NCBI GenBank assembly: GCA_001054945.1
Contig: JVKJ01000005.1
Location: forward strand, 310,001 to 374,000
Source: Corynebacterium falsenii
GTDB taxonomy: Bacteria > Actinomycetota > Actinomycetes > Mycobacteriales > Mycobacteriaceae
Direction: 5' to 3'
DNA length: 64,000 nt
Shown here: piece after piece, positions 30,081-38,180 of the stretch
How the letters are laid out: the number at the start of each line of letters is the position of its first letter
Position numbering within the stretch: position 1 is the stretch's first letter
Translations under genes and position numbers: made by a program
The notes under the pieces: model-generated
Databases searched by the model: none
Seen by the model: the letters and a program-made list of their open reading frames with translations, nothing else
Told to the model about the DNA's origin: nothing

Positions 30081-31385
30081 ATGTATGTTTTGAGCACTCA
30101 CTTCGCCGATGCTCTCCCCGAACTCGCGGTCGCTGCTACGCCCTCGAGGGTAGAGACGCCACAGCTTGTCACACTGAACGATCAACTGGCACGTGAGCTC
30201 AACCTCTCTCCCGACTTTTTACGCAGTGACGACGGACTGCAATGGCTGTTGGGCGCGGGACATCAGCCCGTTGCCATGGCCTACGCGGGACACCAGTTCG
30301 GCCAGTTCAATCCTACGATGGGCGACGGCCGAGCTGTCTTGCTCGGCGAGCGCCACGGCCGCGATATTCATCTGAAAGGCTCCGGCCCCACTCCCTTATC
30401 CCGCGGCGGAGATGGGTATGCCAGCCTCGGCCCCATGTTGCGGGAATACCTCGTCAGTGAAGCTATGCATGCACTGGGCATCCCCACTACCCGTTCGCTG
30501 GCCGTCATATCTACTGGGCGAGCCCGGTTCAACGGTGAGCCCGGTGCTGTGCTGGTGCGCGTGGCCAGTAGTCATATTCGCGTGGGCACGTTTCAATTGG
30601 CCCGGTTGCACAGTGAGGACCTGCTCGAACGACTCTTCGACTTCACGGCGGAGCGCCACTACCCCAATCATTCGACGGTCGAGCTGCTTCGCTCCTTCGC
30701 CGTCCGTCAGGCGAAACTGATTGCCACCTGGATGCGCGTGGGCTTCATTCACGGCGTGATGAATACGGACAACATGGCCCTTTCCGGGGAAACCATCGAC
30801 TACGGGCCGTGCGCATTCCTCGACCGCTTCGAACCGCAGGCGTGCTTCAGCTCAATCGACACGCACGGCCGGTACGCCTATCAGAATCAGCCGCGCATCA
30901 TGATGTGGAACCTCGCGCGATTCGCCGAAGCACTCTTACCACTTCTGCCCTCCATGGATGCGGCCACCAGCGCTCTCGAGCTGGCGGGCGAGACATATTC
31001 CCACACCCTGACCGAAGAGTTCGCGGACGCTCTAGGTCTGCCCGGTGAGGTGAAGGCAACGGACGACTTCATGCGGCTGATGGAAAGCGAACGGCCGGAT
31101 CTCACCTTGCTGTTCAGGACCTACTATGACACCGGAGAGCTTCCCGAAGCGTTTCAGCAGTGGGGAGAGACATGGTGGCGTCCGGAAATCCCCCCGACCC
31201 CCACCTACATCCCCCGCAATGCCCACCTCCACCGGGCCCTGGAGCGTGCCGTGGGCGGTGACATGACCGCCTACCTGACAATGTTAGAGGCGGTAACCCA
31301 CCCGTACACTGCCGATGCTCGATTCCGTGGTCTGGAGGGGCCCGGCGAAGAGATCGCCGGGTTCCAGACCTACTGCGGGACCTAA
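30081..31385 (+). CDS. selO: SelO-family pseudokinase protein adenylyltransferase (YdiU)
   Basis: SelO transfers AMP from ATP to Ser, Thr or Tyr of proteins and is linked to redox stress (established for E. coli). The 434-aa protein carries AGHQFGQFNPTMGDGRAVLL, KGSGPTPLSRGGDGYASLGP and NTDNMALSGETIDYGPCAFLD (metal-binding Asn/Asp region). The C-terminus ends QTYCGT, putting a Cys third from the end where animal SelO has selenocysteine. About 40-50 residues shorter than E. coli SelO. It is divergent from rpsP, convergent with ffh, and seems an insertion into the rpsP-ffh neighbourhood. Confidence 0.93.
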   Translation: MYVLSTHFADALPELAVAATPSRVETPQLVTLNDQLARELNLSPDFLRSDDGLQWLLGAGHQPVAMAYAGHQFGQFNPTMGDGRAVLLGERHGRDIHLKGSGPTPLSRGGDGYASLGPMLREYLVSEAMHALGIPTTRSLAVISTGRARFNGEPGAVLVRVASSHIRVGTFQLARLHSEDLLERLFDFTAERHYPNHSTVELLRSFAVRQAKLIATWMRVGFIHGVMNTDNMALSGETIDYGPCAFLDRFEPQACFSSIDTHGRYAYQNQPRIMMWNLARFAEALLPLLPSMDAATSALELAGETYSHTLTEEFADALGLPGEVKATDDFMRLMESERPDLTLLFRTYYDTGELPEAFQQWGETWWRPEIPPTPTYIPRNAHLHRALERAVGGDMTAYLTMLEAVTHPYTADARFRGLEGPGEEIAGFQTYCGT

Positions 31386-31408
31386 AAGCTGAAGCTTTTA
31401 TCGCTGAC

Positions 31409-31438
31409 GCGCCCGCGGCATCGGTGATCCCGCGGCGC
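31409..31438. terminator. GC-rich stem between convergent selO and ffh
   Basis: Arms of nine paired bases (with one bulge) around an 11-base loop lie between the two stop codons. An AT-rich hairpin AAAAGC/GCTTTT (31384-31399) sits next to it at the selO stop. No clean T run, so terminator function is moderate inference. Confidence 0.4.
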
Positions 31439-31465
31439 AGCGTGAGCTATTTCTTGCTGCGTGGG

Positions 31466-33043
31466 CTATTTCTTGGGGAACTTCAGTTTGGACATATCGA
31501 TGTCCTCGAAACCGGGTGGCAGCTGATCTTGCATCTGCTGCAGCTCCTTCATGCTGGGCATGCCACCCCCGGGCATACCGGGCATCCCCGGCATCCCGGT
31601 GGGCTTCTGAGGACGGCGCTGTGCCTTGCCCTTGCGGCCCTTCTTCCCCTTCTTGCCCTTGCGGTGGTTCTTTTGCTTCTTCGTGGCGGACATGCCTCCG
31701 CCCATTCCGAATTGGCCGGCCATCTTGCCCATCATCTTCTTGGCTTCGAAGAACCGCTCCACGAGCTGGTTCACGTCGCTGACCTGGACACCGGAGCCGT
31801 TGGCGATGCGCTTGCGGCGTGACGCATTGAGGATCTTCGGGTTCTGGCGCTCCGCAGGGGTCATACCGCGGATAATGGCCTGGATGCGATCGAGCTGCTT
31901 CTCGTCGACCATGTCCGCCATCTTGGACATTTCTCCGCCGCCGGGAAGCATTTTCAGGATGTTGCCGAGCGGCCCCATGCGGCGGACCATCATCATCTGG
32001 TCCAGGAAGTCCTCGAGGGTGAGGTCACCGGAGGCCATCCGCATGGCGGAGTCCTCGGCCTTGTCCTTGTCCATGACCTGCTCGGCCTGTTCGATGAGGC
32101 TGAGGACATCACCCATGCCCAGGATGCGGCTGGCCATGCGTTCTGGGTAAAAGATGTCAAAATCATCCAGCTTTTCACCCGTGGAGGCATACATGATGGG
32201 CTTGCCGGTGACTTCGCGGATGGACAGGGCGGCGCCGCCGCGAGCGTCGCCGTCGAGCTTCGTAAGGACCACGCCAGTGAAATCGACGCCATCGCGGAAC
32301 GCCTCCGCGGTGTTCACGGCATCCTGGCCGATCATCGCGTCGATGACGAACAAGACCTCGTCCGGCTCGACGGCATCGCGGATATTGCGTGCCTGGGTCA
32401 TCAACTCCTGGTCGATACCAAGCCGACCAGCCGTGTCGATGATGACCACGTCGTGCTGAGTTCGGTAAGCCTCTTCGATGCCGCGCTCGGCGACAGAAAC
32501 AGGGTCGCCGTGGCTGGTGCCAAGTTCGTGCTCGTGGGAATCCAGGCTCGTGCCCGGGTCCGGCGCGAAGGTCGGGACACCTGCGCGTTCACCGACAATC
32601 TGCAACTGCTGCACCGCGCCGGGGCGCTGCAGGTCACAGGCCACCAGCATGGGGGTATGCCCCTTCTTGGCGAGGTGCTTGGCCAGCTTGCCTGCCAGGG
32701 TCGTCTTACCCGCACCCTGCAGACCAGCCAGCATGATGACTGTCGGCGGATGCTTAGCCAGGTTCAGCCGGCGGGTTTCGCCGCCCAAGATCGCCTGCAG
32801 CTCTTCATTGACGATCTTGATGACCTGCTGTGCCGGGTTCAGCGCCTCAGAGATAACCACGCCATTCGCGCGTTCCTTGATGCGCTTGATGAATCCCCGC
32901 ACGACGGGAAGTGAAACGTCAGCTTCCAACAACGCCAAGCGAATTTCACGCGCTGTTGTGTTGATGTCCTCTTCTGTCAGGCGTCCTTTGCCTCGAAGCC
33001 CCTTTAGGGCACCGGAAAGGCGATCTGAAAGTGACTCAAACAC
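31466..33043 (-). CDS. ffh: Signal recognition particle protein Ffh
   Basis: GTPase that with 4.5S RNA targets nascent membrane proteins to FtsY. N domain (1-85), G domain with GLQGAGKTTLAGKLA, DTAGRLGIDQELM and TKLDGDARGG, then the Met-rich M domain with LEDFLDQMMMVRRMGPLGNILKMLPG. The C-terminus is a Lys/Arg-rich linker followed by a GMPGMPGMPGGGMPSM Gly-Met-Pro stretch. 525 aa is normal. It lies 90 bases after ftsY. Confidence 0.97.
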   Translation of the reverse strand: MFESLSDRLSGALKGLRGKGRLTEEDINTTAREIRLALLEADVSLPVVRGFIKRIKERANGVVISEALNPAQQVIKIVNEELQAILGGETRRLNLAKHPPTVIMLAGLQGAGKTTLAGKLAKHLAKKGHTPMLVACDLQRPGAVQQLQIVGERAGVPTFAPDPGTSLDSHEHELGTSHGDPVSVAERGIEEAYRTQHDVVIIDTAGRLGIDQELMTQARNIRDAVEPDEVLFVIDAMIGQDAVNTAEAFRDGVDFTGVVLTKLDGDARGGAALSIREVTGKPIMYASTGEKLDDFDIFYPERMASRILGMGDVLSLIEQAEQVMDKDKAEDSAMRMASGDLTLEDFLDQMMMVRRMGPLGNILKMLPGGGEMSKMADMVDEKQLDRIQAIIRGMTPAERQNPKILNASRRKRIANGSGVQVSDVNQLVERFFEAKKMMGKMAGQFGMGGGMSATKKQKNHRKGKKGKKGRKGKAQRRPQKPTGMPGMPGMPGGGMPSMKELQQMQDQLPPGFEDIDMSKLKFPKK

Positions 33044-33133
33044 GCTGTTTGTTGCTCCCTCGTCATGGCTTGGTCAGTGCGACTTTTACAGTAATCTCCC
33101 CTACTTTACCGCCACGATGCGCGGACAAGCGCA

Positions 33134-34714
33134 TTACCCCAGCAGGGCATCCACGAAGCTTTCCACCTCGAATGGCGCGAGGTCGTCGGCTCCCTCACCG
33201 AGGCCCACCAGCTTGACCGGCACACCCAGCTCCTCCTGGACCTGGAACACGATGCCGCCCTTGGCAGTGCCGTCGAGCTTGGTGAGAACAACACCGGTGA
33301 TATCCACCACATCCCGGAACACGCGAGCCTGCGCAAGGCCGTTTTGGCCGACAGTAGCGTCCAGTACAAGGAGGACCTCGTCGATCTTGGCACGCTTTTC
33401 AGCCACGCGCTTGACCTTGCCAAGCTGGTCCATAAGACCCACCGATGTATGGAGGCGCCCTGCTGTGTCGATGACCACGACGTCCACCCCCTCGTCGGTG
33501 CCCTTGGCGACCGCGTCAAACGCGACAGAGGCTGGGTCGGCGCCTTCCTTTCCACGCACCGTTTCCGCCCCGACGCGGCGGCCCCAAGTTTCCAGTTGAT
33601 CCGCGGCGGCGGCGCGGAAAGTATCAGCCGCGCCCAGAACCACGGTCTTGCCCATACCGATGAGCACTCGGGACAGCTTTCCGGTGGTCGTGGTCTTTCC
33701 GGTGCCATTAACACCGGCAACCATGATCACACCCGGCTTTCCTTCGTAGGGCATCGCCTTGATGGAACGATCCAACTCGGGCTTGCAGGCATCGATCAAA
33801 GCGCTGCGGAGCATTTGCCTGGCTTCGTGCTCGCTACCCACGCCGTTCACGGCAATGCGCTCCCGAAGGTCATCCACCACCTTCATCGTGGCGGGTGCAC
33901 CCAGGTCTGCCATGAGCAGCGTGTCCTCGATCTCCTCCCAAGCGTCGTCATCCAGGTCGCCTGCGCTCAGAATGCCAAGTACGCCCTTGCCGATGACGTT
34001 TTGGCTCTTAGACATCCGGCCACGCAGCTTGCCCAGTCGCCCAGCCACTGGGGCGATTTCTTCACGCTGCACCTCCGGCTGGGGTGCTTCTTCGGGCTGG
34101 TCCTCTGCCCGAGTCTCCTCCGGAACGTCCGTGGATGCCTCTTCCGCGGGGCGCGCCTCAGAATCCTGCTCAACATCGGACGTGCTCTCCGACTGCTGCG
34201 TTGGCTCTGGAACGGGAGCAGGGGCTGGCTCAGACTTCGGTGCCTGGGGCGTCTGCTGGGACGGCACAGTCTGCGGAGCCTCAGGAGTCTGCTGAGCGTC
34301 TTCGTCCTCGCCAGCTGTTTCAGCCTCTGGCTCCAACTGAGGCGTTGTCTTGTCTTCAGTTGGACGATCGACGTCGGGGGTTTGCGTGGGCTGGGTTGCC
34401 GGTTGAGCCTCGGGCTTGTCCTCTGCCTGTGCCCCAGTCGCAGGGGCCTTTTCCGTCTGCGTCGGCTTGTCTTTGTCCGTCGCGGGAGCCGCGGCTGCCT
34501 GTGCTTCCTCTTGGGTAACCCCACCGCCCGAGGTGAAGTTGAATCCCCCCTTGGCCTGGTAGTTACCGGAATCTGGCTTCTTCTGCTCCAGCTCGTCCTT
34601 AGGCTCGAAGGAGACTTGTTTCTGATTAGCCCGCTTTAATCCAAAAGCGATGATCAGAGCCGCGATGATGACCAGCGCGATAACGCCAATGATGATCCAG
34701 GTAGTGACAGTCAT
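33134..34714 (-). CDS. ftsY: Signal recognition particle receptor FtsY
   Basis: SRP receptor GTPase at the membrane. One N-terminal membrane helix (about 4-24), then a long acidic Pro/Glu/Thr-rich A domain (about 30-215), then the NG domain with GVNGTGKTTTTGKLSRVL, DTAGRLHTSVGLMDQL and TKLDGTAKGG. 526 aa. The N-terminal helix is common in actinobacterial FtsY. It starts five bases after the stop of the 1151-aa gene. Confidence 0.96.
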   Translation of the reverse strand: MTVTTWIIIGVIALVIIAALIIAFGLKRANQKQVSFEPKDELEQKKPDSGNYQAKGGFNFTSGGGVTQEEAQAAAAPATDKDKPTQTEKAPATGAQAEDKPEAQPATQPTQTPDVDRPTEDKTTPQLEPEAETAGEDEDAQQTPEAPQTVPSQQTPQAPKSEPAPAPVPEPTQQSESTSDVEQDSEARPAEEASTDVPEETRAEDQPEEAPQPEVQREEIAPVAGRLGKLRGRMSKSQNVIGKGVLGILSAGDLDDDAWEEIEDTLLMADLGAPATMKVVDDLRERIAVNGVGSEHEARQMLRSALIDACKPELDRSIKAMPYEGKPGVIMVAGVNGTGKTTTTGKLSRVLIGMGKTVVLGAADTFRAAAADQLETWGRRVGAETVRGKEGADPASVAFDAVAKGTDEGVDVVVIDTAGRLHTSVGLMDQLGKVKRVAEKRAKIDEVLLVLDATVGQNGLAQARVFRDVVDITGVVLTKLDGTAKGGIVFQVQEELGVPVKLVGLGEGADDLAPFEVESFVDALLG

Positions 34715-34719
34715 GGCAC

Positions 34720-37700
34720 CTAGTCAATCAGATTTGGGCCGAACACACCCAGCACCATCGCATCCGCAGCCACAATATCCCCGGTGACCAGATCCGGAAC
34801 CAAACGCGCCATCTGCGCCCACCCGTCATATGCCTGCGGCAGCTTACCCAAGCTCGGCAGGTGTCCGTGGGCGTGCATGCGCGTCGCCAAGGCAAACACC
34901 ATGCTGATCACAGGCGCCAGCGCCCAGCGGTTATCCGGATTGTCGGTATCCACTCCATCCAAGCGATCGAACCTGACCCGGGCCGACAGGTACAGCTGCC
35001 GATTGGATGACTTCACCCTCCGCAGCACACTCACCGCTGTACGCATTAGTTCCGGATCGCCCAGCAGCTCCGAAAGCTCGTGACGCTTCTTGAAAGTGTC
35101 GAACACCGCGATCAATCGGCTATTTTCATCAGACAGCGCGCCCGGCACCACCCCAGCGCCACCGAAGAACATCTCCAACACCGCGGCTTGCTGCGCCGGA
35201 TCCATGTGGGCAATCTGCACCGTCGTGTTGTCGATGCACGCCGTCTCCAGCGAGCTATCGCGCCCAGTTTCCAAGGTCTGTGCCACATTGGGCCCAGCGA
35301 TAGCGGCGAGTTCCTTACGCACCTGCTTAGCACGGGGCTCGCCCTCTTCCAGGGTTTCCCATTCGCCCATGATTTCCAGTGCGGCGATCCACGGGGTCAC
35401 GCTGTGGCGGTCAAAGCTGTCACCATCCTGCTGGAAGGCCGTGTGCACCAGCCCGGAGGAAATGAACTGTGCTGGACGATCCGCTGTTGGCACCAACGAC
35501 CGCGACATCGCGTGCACCGATTCTCTCGGCTGATGAGTCAGCGCTGCCCGCAGCTGCTTGGCCAGATCCTCGGATACCCGCACCCGCCGCTGCAGCCAGC
35601 CCGCTTGAACGTCCCACAACGTGGGAAGAATCTCCACGTCATTGGGCAACTCGTCAGTCCGCCCGGCGAGGAACTCCGACAATCGCGCCCACGGGGTGGC
35701 GTCCTCAAGTGCGAAGGACCCGGGAGCATCGACCGTGACGGAACGCGGGCCGGGACCCAAAGGGGCACGCAGGTCAGAGAACCGATCCGGGGCGAACAAC
35801 TGCACCGCGAGCGGTCCTGCCCCGACCAATTCACCGGGCAGCGGGCCACCAGCCTCAATCGTGCGGGCCTGCTCCCACGGAGCAGACAGGGGCCATACCC
35901 AGGCATTCCACCCCTGCACGTCGGAGGTGAATGTGAGTTCGCCATCCTCGTACTCGACTCCCCAATCCAGGGACGGAATGACCTTGGCCAGACGCACGCT
36001 CACCCTGCGAGCGGCGACGGGGTCCACAAACTCAAGTTCAAAGGTGCCCTCGGTCATCACTGACAACGAGGGAGCGGCCCCGGCGAGCTCAACACTCCAC
36101 GTGATGTCATCAACGGTGGTCAGGGTCATGGTTCTTACAGGAGAACCGTGGTGGTTGCGGATAACCAACCGAGGGGATTCGATGGGAGCCCCGGGGCGCA
36201 CTCGGAACCGAGTCTGGGTGTCAATTTCGTGGGACGCCATCTTCATGGCTTCCGTGCGCCACATCGGATCTTCTCCGACCAGTGAAAGCTGGTAACGCAC
36301 GCGCGGCGGGGTCACAATGATGGGCAATGCATCTCCGGCATCCGTCTCCACCACAGACACCGCAAACTTGTCGTCCGGGCCCAGCTTGATGGGATTAACG
36401 CGTTCGAACGGCTTCTCCCCCGGCAACAGGCGCATTGTCACCGGACTGAGGCCCGCTGCGAGGGGCAGCCGGGTTTGGCTCGAGGCCCCTTCGATGTCCA
36501 TGTCAGTGTGCAAGCCCTCCACCAGGGCATATTCGTGGCGGAAGGATTCGTTCCGAGGACCGCGAAGGCGAACCAGATATTCACCGACCCAGGGGCTGTC
36601 ATAGGCCTCGGGGTCAAAGACGTCGAAGGCCCCGCCCTCCGCCGGGACTTCGAGGGGCTCTTCATCAGCGACGAGCTCGCCGGCCTCACCCGGCCCGGCA
36701 TATGCCGAGACGGAAAGGAACCATATTTCGGTGGCGCCAGACACCGTGGGTGGGAACTCCACCTGGAGGCTGTCGCCGAAAAGGGTTTTGCCTGCCCCAG
36801 AGACGACCGCCTCCACAGGTGCTTCCGGTTCCACGAATCGAACCCGCTGCCGGGGGTCGACAGCGCGGATCGTGCCCATGGCTGGCAAGCGCTCCCCCGG
36901 GCGCTCGACGTGCAATGACAGCGCTTCCGAGAGGTCCACCAAGCGCATGCACCAGCCGTCCCATGTCTTCAGTGGTCGCTCTTCCAAGACGGGAATCTGA
37001 TTGTCCTGCACGGGGTCTACTGCGACTGAGTCCTCCGGGGAGACGACCCACACGGCAGCGTGGTGGATGCAGGACAGGTGAGTGAGGTTCATCCCGCGCT
37101 GATTGAACACCAAGCAGGGATCATCGGAGTTGACGACGGGCAACGTCCACTCCCGGCCAGCTTCACTGTTTTGGACTGTGATGGTCCGCAATGGCTTACG
37201 CACGGGCAGGTCAACGATCTCAGAAAGGGTCGATTCAGGCCGATCCTCACGCCCAATACGGAACGCCCCCGGCTTTCCATCGAAGCCGAGCCGCCACCGA
37301 ATTTCAGCGCCCGCTTCCTCGCCCAGTTCTTGACCGGGAAGACGAAGTACGACACGGTTGCGCGGGGCGTCCATGCGCAGCCGAGGTGCCGTTTCTCGAT
37401 GAGCCACTCCCACCCGGTGCCGGCGGCCCAACATCCCCACGGGCCGCTCATGGAGTTCTTCGAGCACGTCCTCCATGATCAATTGGGCGCCTTCGGGCTT
37501 CAGCGCGCCCTCCGGATCCTCGGCGGCCTCTCGCACCAGTTTCACGATCGGCGCGATGAGCTTTCGGGCATGAGTCGGCATGGTCTGGCACAGCGGCCCG
37601 ACCTGGATGTCCTGCTGGGCGAGTAAGTCGACCAGCGCAGCAGCTTCATCGTCGACGGACTCCTCGGCCTCATCGTTCAGACGACGCTCGTCAATGAGGT

Positions 37701-38175
37701 CGATGAGCTCCGGCGTCCAGTCCGTCGCGATCCCCACGTGGACGAACAAACGTCCCAATTCTCCATCCGGCCCAGACGCCGCCGCATCCATGGGATCCAA
37801 GCCCGCGGCGTTCAAAATGTCGGCATACTTTTCGTTGATCAGCTCCACGCGCCGGGCGGTGGCCCCCATTCCCAGTCCTGCCCAGTATTCCTGGGGCAGC
37901 TGGGTAACCTCGTTGAGACGCGCCGCGCGAGCCAGGAGAGTAGCCGCCGTCAGGGCCGGACAGGCCTTCAGCAAGTCTTCCTCCGACGCCCCGGCCGCGA
38001 CCTGGCGCGAAAGGAAGGTCCCATAAAAGCGGGTCATCCGCTCCAGCTCGTCGCCGTTGAGAGGAACGTCGATGAACAGTTCCACCTCTTTCAGCTGCGC
38101 TGCCAGGGTGGCTTCGGTCGAGGAAGCCCACGGTAGAAGTGTGTCTTGAAGATCTGCAATAGGACTCTCTGTCAC
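34720..38175 (-). CDS. Large conserved-type protein of unknown function between smc and ftsY
   Basis: An 1151-aa protein I cannot assign to a known family. No signal peptide, membrane helix, Walker motif, nuclease or protease motif is visible. Residues 1 to about 270 look helical and acidic; 270 to about 900 look like repeated beta-sandwich modules (alternating hydrophobics, many W/V/R, for example DITWSVELAGAAPSLSV and FELEFVDPVAARRVSVRLA); the last ~250 residues look helical again. The GTG start lies five bases after the smc stop and its stop five bases before ftsY, so it is almost surely co-transcribed with both. A large hypothetical gene at this spot also occurs in other corynebacteria to my recollection, so a housekeeping role linked to chromosome or envelope is possible. 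Confidence 0.8.
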   Translation of the reverse strand: MTESPIADLQDTLLPWASSTEATLAAQLKEVELFIDVPLNGDELERMTRFYGTFLSRQVAAGASEEDLLKACPALTAATLLARAARLNEVTQLPQEYWAGLGMGATARRVELINEKYADILNAAGLDPMDAAASGPDGELGRLFVHVGIATDWTPELIDLIDERRLNDEAEESVDDEAAALVDLLAQQDIQVGPLCQTMPTHARKLIAPIVKLVREAAEDPEGALKPEGAQLIMEDVLEELHERPVGMLGRRHRVGVAHRETAPRLRMDAPRNRVVLRLPGQELGEEAGAEIRWRLGFDGKPGAFRIGREDRPESTLSEIVDLPVRKPLRTITVQNSEAGREWTLPVVNSDDPCLVFNQRGMNLTHLSCIHHAAVWVVSPEDSVAVDPVQDNQIPVLEERPLKTWDGWCMRLVDLSEALSLHVERPGERLPAMGTIRAVDPRQRVRFVEPEAPVEAVVSGAGKTLFGDSLQVEFPPTVSGATEIWFLSVSAYAGPGEAGELVADEEPLEVPAEGGAFDVFDPEAYDSPWVGEYLVRLRGPRNESFRHEYALVEGLHTDMDIEGASSQTRLPLAAGLSPVTMRLLPGEKPFERVNPIKLGPDDKFAVSVVETDAGDALPIIVTPPRVRYQLSLVGEDPMWRTEAMKMASHEIDTQTRFRVRPGAPIESPRLVIRNHHGSPVRTMTLTTVDDITWSVELAGAAPSLSVMTEGTFELEFVDPVAARRVSVRLAKVIPSLDWGVEYEDGELTFTSDVQGWNAWVWPLSAPWEQARTIEAGGPLPGELVGAGPLAVQLFAPDRFSDLRAPLGPGPRSVTVDAPGSFALEDATPWARLSEFLAGRTDELPNDVEILPTLWDVQAGWLQRRVRVSEDLAKQLRAALTHQPRESVHAMSRSLVPTADRPAQFISSGLVHTAFQQDGDSFDRHSVTPWIAALEIMGEWETLEEGEPRAKQVRKELAAIAGPNVAQTLETGRDSSLETACIDNTTVQIAHMDPAQQAAVLEMFFGGAGVVPGALSDENSRLIAVFDTFKKRHELSELLGDPELMRTAVSVLRRVKSSNRQLYLSARVRFDRLDGVDTDNPDNRWALAPVISMVFALATRMHAHGHLPSLGKLPQAYDGWAQMARLVPDLVTGDIVAADAMVLGVFGPNLID

Positions 38176-38180
38176 GGCAC

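Noticed and set aside
33344-34639. 431-codon plus-strand open frame opposite ftsY
   Set aside because: Leu/Arg/Cys-rich mirror of the FtsY acidic repeat region; not a gene.
35080-36063. 327-codon plus-strand open frame inside the 1151-aa gene
   Set aside because: Arg/Pro/His-rich shadow of a GC-rich coding strand, no ribosome binding site or recognisable domain.
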